From Clostridium novyi NT (lineage in GTDB: Bacteria; Bacillota; Clostridia; Clostridiales; Clostridiaceae): a DNA stretch of 64,000 nucleotides. A model generated the notes under the pieces. It made no database searches. It saw only the letters and a program-made list of their open reading frames with translations, and had not been told where the DNA came from. Made by a program: the position numbers and the translations under genes. The stretch covers positions 620,001 through 684,000 of the forward strand of contig NC_008593.1 in the NCBI RefSeq assembly GCF_000014125.1, in the 5' to 3' direction. Below, in pieces: positions 36,771 through 44,805 of this stretch; the first letter of the stretch is position 1; every line of letters begins with the position of its first letter.

Positions 36771-37817
36771 ATGAAAAAAATTATTGATAGATTATATAAA
36801 AATAACAATTTAAGCGGTGAAGAACTTTTATATTTATTAAACAATATAGATGATGAAAATAAAGAATATCTAAAAGCTAAAGCAAATGAAACTAGATTTA
36901 AGTATTATGGTGACAGGGTATTTATGAGGGGGCTTATAGAGTTTACCAACTACTGCAAGAATACATGTACTTATTGTGGTATAAGAGTTTTCAATAAAAA
37001 GGTTGATAGATATAGACTGTCTTTAGAAGATATTTTAAATTGCTGTAGTGAGGGCTATAGATTAGGATATAGAACCTTTGTATTACAAGGGGGAGAAGAT
37101 CCTTATTTTACAGATGATAAAATTGTAGAAATTGTAAAAAACATAAAAGAAAAATTTAAAGATTGTGCAGTAACTCTTTCCATAGGAGAAAAATCCTATG
37201 AGTCATATAAAAAATATTATGACGCTGGTGCTGATAGATACCTTTTAAGACATGAAACAGCATCTAAAACTCTATATGAAAAGTTACATCCAGGAATGAG
37301 TTTTGAAAATAGAAGAAGATGTCTTAGAGATTTAAAAGAAATTGGGTATCAAGTTGGTGCTGGATTTATGATAGGGATTCCAGGACAAACTAATGAAGAT
37401 TTTGTGAAGGATTTATTATTTTTAAAGGAATTAGAACCTCACATGGTTGGAATTGGACCATTTATTCCACAGTGTGATACGCCACTTGGAAATGAAAAAG
37501 GGGGAACGGTTGAAGTAACTGTTCTTATGTTATCAATTATAAGGTTACTTCTACCCCAGGTGTTACTTCCATCGACTACTGCTCTTGGAACTATACATCC
37601 TATGGGTAGAGAGATGGGGCTTAAAGCTGGTGCAAATGTTGTGATGCCAAATTTATCACCTACCTGTGTTAGAGAAAAGTATGCATTATATGATGGGAAA
37701 ATATGTACTGGAGATGAAGCTGCCGAGTGCAGAATGTGTATTCAAAATAGAATAGAAAGTGCAGGTTTTACTCTTGATATGTCAAGAGGGGATAATAATT
37801 TATGGAGGAGAAGATAA
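36771..37817 (+). CDS. hydE: [FeFe]-hydrogenase maturase HydE, radical SAM (348 aa)
   Basis: Radical-SAM enzyme contributing to the azadithiolate bridge of the H-cluster. The [4Fe-4S] cysteines are in TNYCKNTCTYCGIR (~60-70). VLQGGEDPYFTDD and RHETASKTLYEKLHPGMS are typical HydE regions. Length is normal. The start codon follows the regulator stop closely, inside an AGAGATATAACCT context with only a weak ribosome site, suggesting coupling to the upstream gene. It is followed after 1 bp by hydG. Confidence 0.95.
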   Translation: MKKIIDRLYKNNNLSGEELLYLLNNIDDENKEYLKAKANETRFKYYGDRVFMRGLIEFTNYCKNTCTYCGIRVFNKKVDRYRLSLEDILNCCSEGYRLGYRTFVLQGGEDPYFTDDKIVEIVKNIKEKFKDCAVTLSIGEKSYESYKKYYDAGADRYLLRHETASKTLYEKLHPGMSFENRRRCLRDLKEIGYQVGAGFMIGIPGQTNEDFVKDLLFLKELEPHMVGIGPFIPQCDTPLGNEKGGTVEVTVLMLSIIRLLLPQVLLPSTTALGTIHPMGREMGLKAGANVVMPNLSPTCVREKYALYDGKICTGDEAAECRMCIQNRIESAGFTLDMSRGDNNLWRRR

Positions 37818-37818
37818 T

Positions 37819-39195
37819 ATGTTTATTGATGTAGAGTATATAGAAGGATTACTTGAAAGTGCTAAAAATGCAACTAAGGAAGATGTTCAAAAGGTTTTAG
37901 AAAAAGCAAAAGAGCACAAAGGATTATCTCACCAAGATATAGCTGTACTTCTTCAAATAGAAGATGAAGCACAGTTAAAAGAAATGTATAAAATAGCAGG
38001 AGAAATAAAAAAATCAATATATGGTAATAGAATAGTTATGTTTGCTCCTTTATATGTAAGTGACTATTGTGTTAATAACTGTGTTTACTGTGGATATCAA
38101 AGAAAGAACTGCTTCTCAAGAAGAAAATTAACTATGGATGAAATAAAACAAGAAGTAAAAGTTCTTGAAAGAATGGGACACAAAAGACTTGCACTAGAAG
38201 CAGGAGAAGATCCAGTAAACTGTCCTATTGATTATATAATTGATGCAATTGGAGCTATATATGATACTCAAGAGGAAAATGGAAATATAAGAAGAGTAAA
38301 TGTAAATATAGCAGCAACAACAGTTGAAAACTACAAAAAATTAAAAGATGCTAAAATAGGTACTTATATATTATTCCAAGAAACATATCACAAACCAACA
38401 TATGATAAAATGCATCCAAATAGCATAAAGGGAAATTATGAATATCATTTAACTGCTTTTGATCGTGCTATGGAAGCTCACATAGATGACGTAGGTGGCG
38501 GAGTTTTATTTGGACTTGCAGATCCTAAATTTGAAGTTTTAGGACTTATGATTCACAACGAACACTTAGAAGAAAAATTTGGAGTAGGATTCCATACAAT
38601 ATCAGTTCCAAGACTTAGACCAGCAGAAGGAATGACACTTAAAGAATTCCCTCACTTATTATCAGATGAGATGTTTAAGAAAATAGTTGCGATAATCCGT
38701 ATTGCAGTACCTTTCACTGGAATAATATTATCAACAAGAGAAACAGCGGAAATGAGAGATGAAGTTATAAGATATGGAGTATCTCAAGTAAGTGCTGGTT
38801 CATGTACTGGTGTTGGTGGATACAAAGAACGTGAAGAAGGAAAAGTTGTAGACCAATTTGAAAAAGGTGACAATAGAAGTCCAATAGAAGTTCTAAAATC
38901 TTTAATTGATAGCAAGTACATACCAAGTTATTGTACAGCATGTTATAGAAAAGGAAGAACTGGAGATAGATTCATGAGCCTTGCAAAATCAGGACAAATA
39001 CAAAATGTATGTGGACCTAATGCAATCATGACATTAATGGAATATATAATGGATTATGGTGATGAAGAATTCTACAATAAAGCATATGCCCTAATTCAAG
39101 AAGAAATAGAAAAAATAAAAAGAGACGATATTCGTGAACTTGTAAGAAATAATGTTGAAAGAATCAAAAATGGTGAGAGGGACTTATTCATATAG
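37819..39195 (+). CDS. hydG: [FeFe]-hydrogenase maturase HydG, tyrosine lyase (458 aa)
   Basis: Splits tyrosine to supply CO and cyanide ligands for the H-cluster. N-terminal radical-SAM cysteines are in VNNCVYCGYQRKNC, and the C-terminal auxiliary-cluster motif CTACYRKGRTGDRFM is near residue 390. The start at 37819 follows GGAGGAG; an earlier in-frame ATG at 37759 lies within hydE and adds residues unlike the family. It is flanked by hydE and hydF in the same operon. Confidence 0.96.
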   Translation: MFIDVEYIEGLLESAKNATKEDVQKVLEKAKEHKGLSHQDIAVLLQIEDEAQLKEMYKIAGEIKKSIYGNRIVMFAPLYVSDYCVNNCVYCGYQRKNCFSRRKLTMDEIKQEVKVLERMGHKRLALEAGEDPVNCPIDYIIDAIGAIYDTQEENGNIRRVNVNIAATTVENYKKLKDAKIGTYILFQETYHKPTYDKMHPNSIKGNYEYHLTAFDRAMEAHIDDVGGGVLFGLADPKFEVLGLMIHNEHLEEKFGVGFHTISVPRLRPAEGMTLKEFPHLLSDEMFKKIVAIIRIAVPFTGIILSTRETAEMRDEVIRYGVSQVSAGSCTGVGGYKEREEGKVVDQFEKGDNRSPIEVLKSLIDSKYIPSYCTACYRKGRTGDRFMSLAKSGQIQNVCGPNAIMTLMEYIMDYGDEEFYNKAYALIQEEIEKIKRDDIRELVRNNVERIKNGERDLFI

Positions 39196-39211
39196 GAGGA
39201 AAATATAATAT

Positions 39212-40402
39212 ATGAACAATACACCAAACTCAAATAGAAAACACATTGTTTTTTATGGAAATACCAATTCGGGAAAGTCATCAATTTTAAATGCCATTAT
39301 AGGACAAGAAATTTCATTAGTATCAAGTGTAGAGGGAACTACAACTGATCCCGTAAGCAAAGCTATGGAATTGTTGCCTTTTGGTCCTGTACTATTTATA
39401 GATACAGCTGGAATTAATGACAATAGTGAACTTGGAAGTTTAAGAGTAGAAAAAACTCTGAAAACTTTAAACAAAACTGATTTTGCAATTTATGTTATGG
39501 ATATAAACAATATAGATGAGAATCAATATTCGGAGTTTAAAGAAAAGTTTAAAAAACATAGTATACCCTATATTACAGTAATAAATAAAATTGATACTGT
39601 AGATGAAGAAAAAATAAATTCTATAAAAAATAAATTTAGTGATGCAATATTTGTATCTGCATTTAATAGTGAAAGCATATTAACTCTAAAAGATGAACTC
39701 ATAAAAAGACTTGAAAATCATGAGGAAGAAGAAACACTAGTAGGAGATATTGTCCCTTATGGTGGAAAAGTAATTATGGTTGTGCCAATAGATTCAGAAG
39801 CGCCAAAGGGAAGACTAATACTTCCACAAGTGCAAATTATAAGAGATTGCCTAGACCACGGCATAAAAAGTTATGTAGTGCGTGATACAGAACTTGAATC
39901 AGCCCTTAATGATATTAAGGATGTTGATCTTGTAATTACAGATTCTCAAGCATTTAAAAAAGTAGATAAAATAGTTCCAAGTAACATTAAATTAACTAGT
40001 TTTTCTATATTATTTGCAAGACATAAGGGAGACTTAGATGTTTTCATAGAAGGAATAAAAAAAATAGAAAGTTTAAATAAAAATTCTAAAGTATTAATAA
40101 GTGAAAGTTGTACACACAATCATTCCCACGAGGATATAGGTAGAGTGAAAATACCAAAACTTTTAAACAAACATTTAGGACATGAACTTAACTATGATTT
40201 TAAAATGGGACATGATTTCCCTGAAAACATAAAAGACTATAACCTTATTATTCATTGTGGTGCTTGTATGGTAAATAAAAAAACAATAGAATCAAGAATA
40301 AACACATGTATAGAAAATGGTGTGGATATAGTTAATTATGGGATGGTACTTGCTTATTTAACTGGAATTTTAAATAGGTCTTTAGAAATATTTATAAAAT
40401 AA
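39212..40402 (+). CDS. hydF: [FeFe]-hydrogenase maturation GTPase HydF (396 aa)
   Basis: Scaffold that receives the diiron subcluster and hands it to the hydrogenase. The GTPase domain (1-170) has the P-loop FYGNTNSGKSSI, switch DTAGIND and NKID specificity motif. The C-terminal domain has the cluster-binding residues in SCTHNHSHED and HCGACMVN (Cys near 315, 364 and 367). AGGAGGAAA precedes the ATG. No hydrogenase structural gene lies within the window. Confidence 0.95.
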   Translation: MNNTPNSNRKHIVFYGNTNSGKSSILNAIIGQEISLVSSVEGTTTDPVSKAMELLPFGPVLFIDTAGINDNSELGSLRVEKTLKTLNKTDFAIYVMDINNIDENQYSEFKEKFKKHSIPYITVINKIDTVDEEKINSIKNKFSDAIFVSAFNSESILTLKDELIKRLENHEEEETLVGDIVPYGGKVIMVVPIDSEAPKGRLILPQVQIIRDCLDHGIKSYVVRDTELESALNDIKDVDLVITDSQAFKKVDKIVPSNIKLTSFSILFARHKGDLDVFIEGIKKIESLNKNSKVLISESCTHNHSHEDIGRVKIPKLLNKHLGHELNYDFKMGHDFPENIKDYNLIIHCGACMVNKKTIESRINTCIENGVDIVNYGMVLAYLTGILNRSLEIFIK

Positions 40403-40421
40403 TAATAAAAATTAATGGATT

Positions 40422-40458
40422 AAAAAGAAGCTTAGCTAAGTGCTGGGCTTCTTATTTT
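40422..40458 (+). terminator. Terminator after hydF
   Basis: AAAAAGAAGC pairs with GCTTCTTATTTTT through an imperfect stem with a TTAGCTAAGTGCTGG top; T-rich tail. Confidence 0.7.
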
Positions 40459-40492
40459 TATATAAAAAATTTTATATAAAATGCTAAAACTA

Positions 40493-40555
40493 GTTATTGG
40501 CATTTGACAATAACTAAAAGATGGACTAAAATTATAAATAGCATATGCCAATAAC
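40493..40555 (+). promoter_or_regulatory. Promoter enclosed by an 11-bp inverted repeat, ORP-like cluster
   Basis: Consensus promoter TTGACA (40504-40509), 17 bp, TAAAAT (40527-40532). The arms of a perfect inverted repeat, GTTATTGGCAT (40493-40503) and ATGCCAATAAC (40545-40555), lie exactly before the -35 and after the expected start. A dimer or looping repressor bound to both arms would cage the polymerase site. The DUF134 protein at the end of the cluster is one candidate binder (inference). Confidence 0.7.
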
Positions 40556-40578
40556 GTAACTTTGGAGGGGGAATTAAA

Positions 40579-40932
40579 GTGAAGATAGCAGTATCCTCAA
40601 CAGGAAAACAGTTAAACGATAAAATGGATGACAGATTTGGAAGATGCACTTATTTTGTTATATATGATAGTGAAACAAATGAAGAAAGATTCATTGAAAA
40701 TGAAGGGCATAAAACAGGTGCAGGTGCAGGAATTGCAGCAGCACAACAAATTTTAGATGAAGATATTAATGTAATAATTACAGGATATCTTGGACCAAAT
40801 GCTTTTGATGTTTTTGAAGGTTCAGATATAGAAGCTTATAAATGTAGTGAAGGAACAGTAAAGGAAGCAATAGAACTATATAAAAATAAAAAATTAGAAA
40901 AATTAGAATATGCATCACCAGCGAGAAACTAG
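40579..40932 (+). CDS. NifX/NifB-family (dinitrogenase Fe-Mo cofactor-like) protein (117 aa)
   Basis: Single-domain member of the family that includes NafY, NifX and the Desulfovibrio orange protein ORP. The start KIAVSSTGKQLNDKMDDRFG and the HKTGAGAGIAAAQ and VIITGYLGPNAFD regions are typical. Such proteins bind metal-sulfur clusters non-covalently. It is the first gene of a five-gene cluster with two ferredoxin-MinD ATPases, a second NifX protein and a DUF134 protein. The ribosome site is GGAGGGGG. No nitrogenase genes are nearby, so a nitrogenase role is unlikely. Confidence 0.88.
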   Translation: MKIAVSSTGKQLNDKMDDRFGRCTYFVIYDSETNEERFIENEGHKTGAGAGIAAAQQILDEDINVIITGYLGPNAFDVFEGSDIEAYKCSEGTVKEAIELYKNKKLEKLEYASPARN

Positions 40933-40964
40933 CATATTCATTGATTTGTAAGGAGGAAACAAAA

Positions 40965-41798
40965 GTGAATATTTCTGTATTAAGTGGAAAAGGTGGAACT
41001 GGTAAAACCACTATTTCTACTAATCTTGCATATTCAATGGGTGCAAATTATATAGATTGTGATGTTGAAGAGCCTAATGGTTTTATATTTTTAAACCCAA
41101 CTAATATAAAATCTAAAAAGGTTTATATGGACAATCCATTTATTGATGATGAAAAGTGCATAAATTGTGGAAAGTGTGCTAAGGTGTGTCAGTTTAATGC
41201 ATTAGTTAAAACTAAAAAAGATATTATCTTGTTTGAAAGACTTTGTCATAGTTGTGGTGCTTGTGAAATTGTGTGTGATACAGGTGCTTTAACCTACAAG
41301 AAAAGACCTATTGGAGTAATTGAACAAGGAAATTTTAATGGGAATACCTGCAAGAGAGGAATTTTAAATGTAAGTGAACCTATGGCAGTTCCAGTAATAA
41401 AAGAGCTTTTAGGAAATCTGCCTAAAGGAATAAATATAATAGATTGTCCTCCAGGAACTTCTTGTAATGTAGTATCTTCTATTAAATTTACTGATGCTGC
41501 GATTTTAGTTACAGAACCAACGGAGTTTGGACTACATGACTTAAAAATGGCAGTGGAACTTTTAAGAATGTTTAAGGTTCCTTTTGGAGTTGTAGTAAAC
41601 AAAAATACTTCAAAAGAAAACATAATAGTTGATTATTGCATTAAAGAAAATATATCTATATTAGGATTTGTACCATACAAAAAAGAAGCTGCAAAAACAT
41701 ATTCAACGGGTAATATGTTAGTTCATATAGAGGAATACAAAAAGGTATTTGATGAAATTTCTCATAAGGTAAAGGAGGAACTACTTTGGAACTTGTAA
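40965..41798 (+). CDS. MinD/Mrp-type ATPase with inserted ferredoxin domain, copy A (277 aa)
   Basis: Deviant Walker A SGKGGTGKTTIST at the N-terminus, IIDCPPGTSCNV (switch II region) and a dicluster ferredoxin insert (~55-115) with CINCGKCAKVCQF and CHSCGACEIVCD. GTG start chosen because AAGGAGG lies 9 bases before it; the in-frame ATG at 40941 precedes that site. Such ATPases carry Fe-S or mixed clusters and resemble those of the ORP complex of Desulfovibrio. It overlaps the next gene by 13 nt, implying 1:1 synthesis and possibly a heterodimer. Confidence 0.9.
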   Translation: MNISVLSGKGGTGKTTISTNLAYSMGANYIDCDVEEPNGFIFLNPTNIKSKKVYMDNPFIDDEKCINCGKCAKVCQFNALVKTKKDIILFERLCHSCGACEIVCDTGALTYKKRPIGVIEQGNFNGNTCKRGILNVSEPMAVPVIKELLGNLPKGINIIDCPPGTSCNVVSSIKFTDAAILVTEPTEFGLHDLKMAVELLRMFKVPFGVVVNKNTSKENIIVDYCIKENISILGFVPYKKEAAKTYSTGNMLVHIEEYKKVFDEISHKVKEELLWNL

Positions 41799-42643
41799 TA
41801 TTAAGTGGAAAAGGTGGAACAGGAAAAACTACAATAGCAACAGCAATATCAGAACTTGCAAAGGATGTAGTTAAGGTTGATTGTGATGTAGATGCTCCAA
41901 ATCTTTACCTATTTTACAATGGAGAAGATATAAAAAATAGAGATTTCTTTGGTGGAAAAATAGCAGAAATCAACGAGAATTTATGTAGTGGCTGTGGAAA
42001 GTGTGAAAAAGTTTGTAGATTTGATGCAATTAGTAATAATAAAATAAGCAATTATAGTTGTGAAGGGTGTGGAACATGTATATTAGTATGTCCAAATAAT
42101 GCTATAACACTTAAAGAAGAAAAAAGTGCTGATATTTATATTACAAAGACAGACAAAGGTATAATATCAAGAGCCAAAATGGATATTGGCAGTGAAGGTT
42201 CAGGAAAATTAATTGCAGAGCTTAGAGAAGATGCAAAAGAATACACAAAGGAAAACACTCTTACAATAATTGATGGTTCACCTGGAATTGGATGTTCTGT
42301 TATATCGTCCATAACGGGAAGTGATATGGCACTTATTGTTACAGAGCCAACTAAATCTGGACTTGAAGATTTAAAGAGAGTAGCAGATTTATGTAATCAC
42401 TTTAGAGTTAAAATAAATGTTTGCATAAATAAATTTGATATTAACTTAGATACGACAAAACAAATAGAAGACTATTGCAGAGGTAAAGATATTGATATTG
42501 TTGGAATGATACCTTTTGACGATACAGTTATAAAATCTATAAATGAATTAAAACCAATAATATACTACGATGAAAGTAAGGCAAATTTAGCAATAAGGGA
42601 TATGTGGAACAGTATACATTTAAAAATTATTGAATTCATATAA
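41786..42643 (+). CDS. MinD/Mrp-type ATPase with inserted ferredoxin domain, copy B (285 aa)
   Basis: Paralogue of the preceding ATPase. It has SGKGGTGKTTIATA, a ferredoxin insert with CSGCGKCEKVCRF and CEGCGTCILVCP, and IIDGSPGIGCSV. TTG start; the ribosome site AAAGGAGG lies within the previous gene. Overlapping genes and the same architecture suggest a heteromeric ATPase. The target apoprotein is unknown. Confidence 0.9.
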   Translation: MELVILSGKGGTGKTTIATAISELAKDVVKVDCDVDAPNLYLFYNGEDIKNRDFFGGKIAEINENLCSGCGKCEKVCRFDAISNNKISNYSCEGCGTCILVCPNNAITLKEEKSADIYITKTDKGIISRAKMDIGSEGSGKLIAELREDAKEYTKENTLTIIDGSPGIGCSVISSITGSDMALIVTEPTKSGLEDLKRVADLCNHFRVKINVCINKFDINLDTTKQIEDYCRGKDIDIVGMIPFDDTVIKSINELKPIIYYDESKANLAIRDMWNSIHLKIIEFI

Positions 42644-42662
42644 ACTCAAAAACAATTTCTAA

Positions 42663-42836
42663 ATTTAGTTTAAATAATACACTAAAATTTTATAACTCAC
42701 GTTGTTCAAACAATAAAATTTTATAATGTTTAAATATTTAAACTAAATAAGAATTGTAAAATTTTGTTATAAAGAATTTAATAATTTTAATATATACTTA
42801 GAATAAAAAGGAAGGTAGAAACTTAGTAAGTTTCTA
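42663..42836 (+). promoter_or_regulatory. Two inverted repeats upstream of the second NifX gene
   Basis: ATTTAGTTTAAAT (42663-42675) and ATTTAAACTAAAT (42736-42748) form a perfect 13-bp inverted repeat with 60 bp between the arms. A second, compact palindrome TAGAAACTTA-G-TAAGTTTCTA (42816-42836) follows. TATAAT at 42722 is a possible -10. The gap is 232 bp with no gene. Function is inferred only from symmetry. Confidence 0.45.
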
Positions 42837-42875
42837 TAATTGAAAAAATTAAATAAAAATTAGGAGGAATTAAAA

Positions 42876-43232
42876 ATGAGAATAGCAGTTGCAAGTGAAG
42901 GAAATAATGTAAGTGGACACTTTGGACATTGTGCAGGTTTTACAATGTTTGATGTAGAGGATAACAAGATAGTAAATAAAGAGTATATTGAAAGTCCAGG
43001 ACATAAACCAGGATTTTTACCAGTTTTCTTAAATGAAAAAGGTGCAAATGTAATAATTGCTGGTGGTATGGGAGAACACGCACAAGAATTATTTGCCCAA
43101 AACAATATACAAGTTGTAGTTGGAGCTGTAGGTTCAATTGAAGAAAATGTTGACCAATTCATAAAAGGTGCGTTAAAATCAACTGGTAGTGTTTGCACTA
43201 AACATGAACACGAAGGACATTGTAACGACTAA
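42876..43232 (+). CDS. NifX/NifB-family protein, second copy (118 aa)
   Basis: Same family as the first gene of the cluster: MRIAVASEGNNVSGHFGHC at the start, IESPGHKPGFLPVFL and VIIAGGMGEHAQELF in the middle. The VSGHFGHC element and the SPGHKPG loop are closest to the ORP/MTH1175-like branch. A His/Cys-rich tail (CTKHEHEGHCND) could bind metal. TAGGAGGAA precedes the ATG. It is followed after 23 bp by the DUF134 gene. Confidence 0.88.
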   Translation: MRIAVASEGNNVSGHFGHCAGFTMFDVEDNKIVNKEYIESPGHKPGFLPVFLNEKGANVIIAGGMGEHAQELFAQNNIQVVVGAVGSIEENVDQFIKGALKSTGSVCTKHEHEGHCND

Positions 43233-43255
43233 TATATAAATTTGGAGGGGAGAAA

Positions 43256-43699
43256 ATGGCAAGACCTAAAAAGTGTAGAAGGATAGAGTTTATTCCTAAA
43301 AACACTTACTTTATGCCAATAGGAAAGAAAAGGTGTAAAATAGAAGAAATTAAATTGAGACTAGAAGAACTCGAAGCTATGAGATTAAAAGATATTGAAG
43401 GTTTAAATCAAGAAGAATGTGCTGAGAGAATGCAAGTGTCACGCCAAACCTTCCAAAACATAATTGATAGTGCAAGAAAAAAAGTTGCACTAGCTTTAAC
43501 AAAAGGTAGTGCAATAAATATAAGTGGTGGAGATTATACAACTCATCATTGCAAGTTTAAATGTCTAGATTGTGAAGAAGTTTATAACATAAACTATGAA
43601 CAAGATAGACAAAAATGCCCAAGTTGTGGGTCACAAAATGTTATATGCATAAAGAAAATGGGAAGTTGTAATAAGAAATGCCATAAAGATAATGATTGA
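43256..43699 (+). CDS. DUF134 DNA-binding protein with zinc-ribbon tail (147 aa)
   Basis: The first ~95 residues are the DUF134 helix-turn-helix: MARPKKCRRIEFIP, LRLEELEAMRLKDIEGLNQE and QVSRQTFQNIIDSARKK. This resembles a sigma-70 region 4. The tail has two Cys pairs (CLDC and CPSCG) like a zinc ribbon, plus more Cys/His at the end. DUF134 genes are commonly found beside NifX/ORP-type and MinD genes, so it is the likely local regulator. GGAGGGGA precedes the ATG. A strong terminator follows. Confidence 0.88.
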   Translation: MARPKKCRRIEFIPKNTYFMPIGKKRCKIEEIKLRLEELEAMRLKDIEGLNQEECAERMQVSRQTFQNIIDSARKKVALALTKGSAINISGGDYTTHHCKFKCLDCEEVYNINYEQDRQKCPSCGSQNVICIKKMGSCNKKCHKDND

Positions 43700-43733
43700 T
43701 AAGATAATGATTAATATGAACTAGTATAAAAAA

Positions 43734-43775
43734 TAAAACCGAGGGATTAGTAATATCTCCTCGGTTTTATTTTTT
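43734..43775 (+). terminator. Terminator after the ORP-like cluster
   Basis: TAAAACCGAGG pairs with CCTCGGTTTTA around an A/T loop, followed by TTTTTTT. It is symmetric and may also serve the convergent pdaA gene. Confidence 0.9.
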
Positions 43776-43829
43776 TAGAGAGTTTTAAGTGTTACTTGAA
43801 TTTATTTTTGGTTAGTTTTTTTGAAGATT

Positions 43830-44687
43830 TTAATTAAAATCTGTAAGTGGTCTAAGTTCGTATCCTTGTTTTTTCCACTCAGTTATAACATCATCTAATA
43901 TTTCAGCGTTAGTTTTTGAAACAGCGTGAAGAAGCATAATTGCTCCATTATGAGTTTTATCTAATATTTTCTTTTTAGCAAATTCATGAGAAGGTTGTTT
44001 TTTAGGATCCCAATCTGCATATGCAAAACTCCAAAAGATACTTTTGTATCCGTAGTCTTTTGTGAATGCTAAAGATTGTTCACTATATTTACCCATTGGA
44101 GGTCTAAAATAATGAGGCATTTTTTTGCCAGTTAATTTTTCAAAATCTTTTTCTACCTCGGATAATTCACGATTAAATTTTTCTTTGTCATGTATTGAAG
44201 CCATAGATGGATGATGCCAACTATGATTACAAACAAGATGTCCTTCCTCAACCATACGTTTAACTAAATCAGGATTAGTGTCTATATATGGTTTAACAAC
44301 GAAAAATGCTGCAGGAACTTTATGTTTTTTTAGTACATCAAGTATAGGACCTGTATATCCATTTTCGTATCCTTCATCAAAAGTTAGATATATAACTTTT
44401 TTAGAGGTGTCACCTAAAAAGTAAGTATCATATTTAGAGAAAAAACTTGCTGTTTCAGGTGGCTCTACAGGAGGAACACCATTTTTTACATGTTTAAAAT
44501 ACCAATTATATTCTTTAGTATCTAAATTATTAGAATTTGTAGCTTTAATGTTGCTTGAACAATTAGAAGTGGGAACAGTCTTTTTATGAGAAGATATTAT
44601 AATATTTCTACTTAAAAGAGAAACAGATAATCCACAAATAATTACTAAAGCTATAATTAGATTCTTAAATAATTTTGGCATTTTCAT
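43830..44687 (-). CDS. pdaA: PdaA-type polysaccharide deacetylase (285 aa)
   Basis: NodB-domain enzyme of the delta-lactam-forming de-N-acetylase group, which deacetylates muramic acid in spore cortex. An N-terminal membrane helix (5-25) places it outside the membrane. Motif 1 reads YLTFDEGYENGYT instead of TFDDG; PdaA proteins are known to vary at this position and to carry GYENGYT. Metal-binding His are in CNHSWHHPSM. RPPMGKYSEQSL is motif 3, with the C-terminal His in MLLHAVSKTN. AAGGAG precedes the ATG by 8 bases. Sporulation control is expected but no sigma-factor site was resolved. Confidence 0.9.
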   Translation of the reverse strand: MKMPKLFKNLIIALVIICGLSVSLLSRNIIISSHKKTVPTSNCSSNIKATNSNNLDTKEYNWYFKHVKNGVPPVEPPETASFFSKYDTYFLGDTSKKVIYLTFDEGYENGYTGPILDVLKKHKVPAAFFVVKPYIDTNPDLVKRMVEEGHLVCNHSWHHPSMASIHDKEKFNRELSEVEKDFEKLTGKKMPHYFRPPMGKYSEQSLAFTKDYGYKSIFWSFAYADWDPKKQPSHEFAKKKILDKTHNGAIMLLHAVSKTNAEILDDVITEWKKQGYELRPLTDFN

Positions 44688-44741
44688 ATAATCACTCCTT
44701 TCTAAAAGTTAGTATTAGCATAAAAAAAATTTTTATAAAAA

Positions 44742-44765
44742 AAAGCAGAGCGTAGGCTCTGCTTT
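44742..44765 (-). terminator. Distal hairpin copy of the sleB-like gene terminator; left target duplication of IS copy 2
   Basis: Arms AAAGCAGAGC and GCTCTGCTTT with loop GTAG, exactly 24 bp. On the minus strand an eight-T run follows, so this copy has the U-tract. The same 24 bp are at 46378-46401. Original gene order: sleB-like gene, hairpin, U-tract; the IS split hairpin from U-tract by duplicating the hairpin. Confidence 0.88.
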
Positions 44766-44776
44766 CAGATTGTTCA

Positions 44777-44803
44777 AAAAGCCCCCAACAATTGGGGGCT
44801 TTT
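44777..44803 (-). terminator. Terminator inside the left end of IS copy 2
   Basis: Identical to the element in copy 1: AAAAGCCCCCAA / TTGGGGGCTTTT stem. Confidence 0.85.
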
Positions 44804-44805
44804 GT

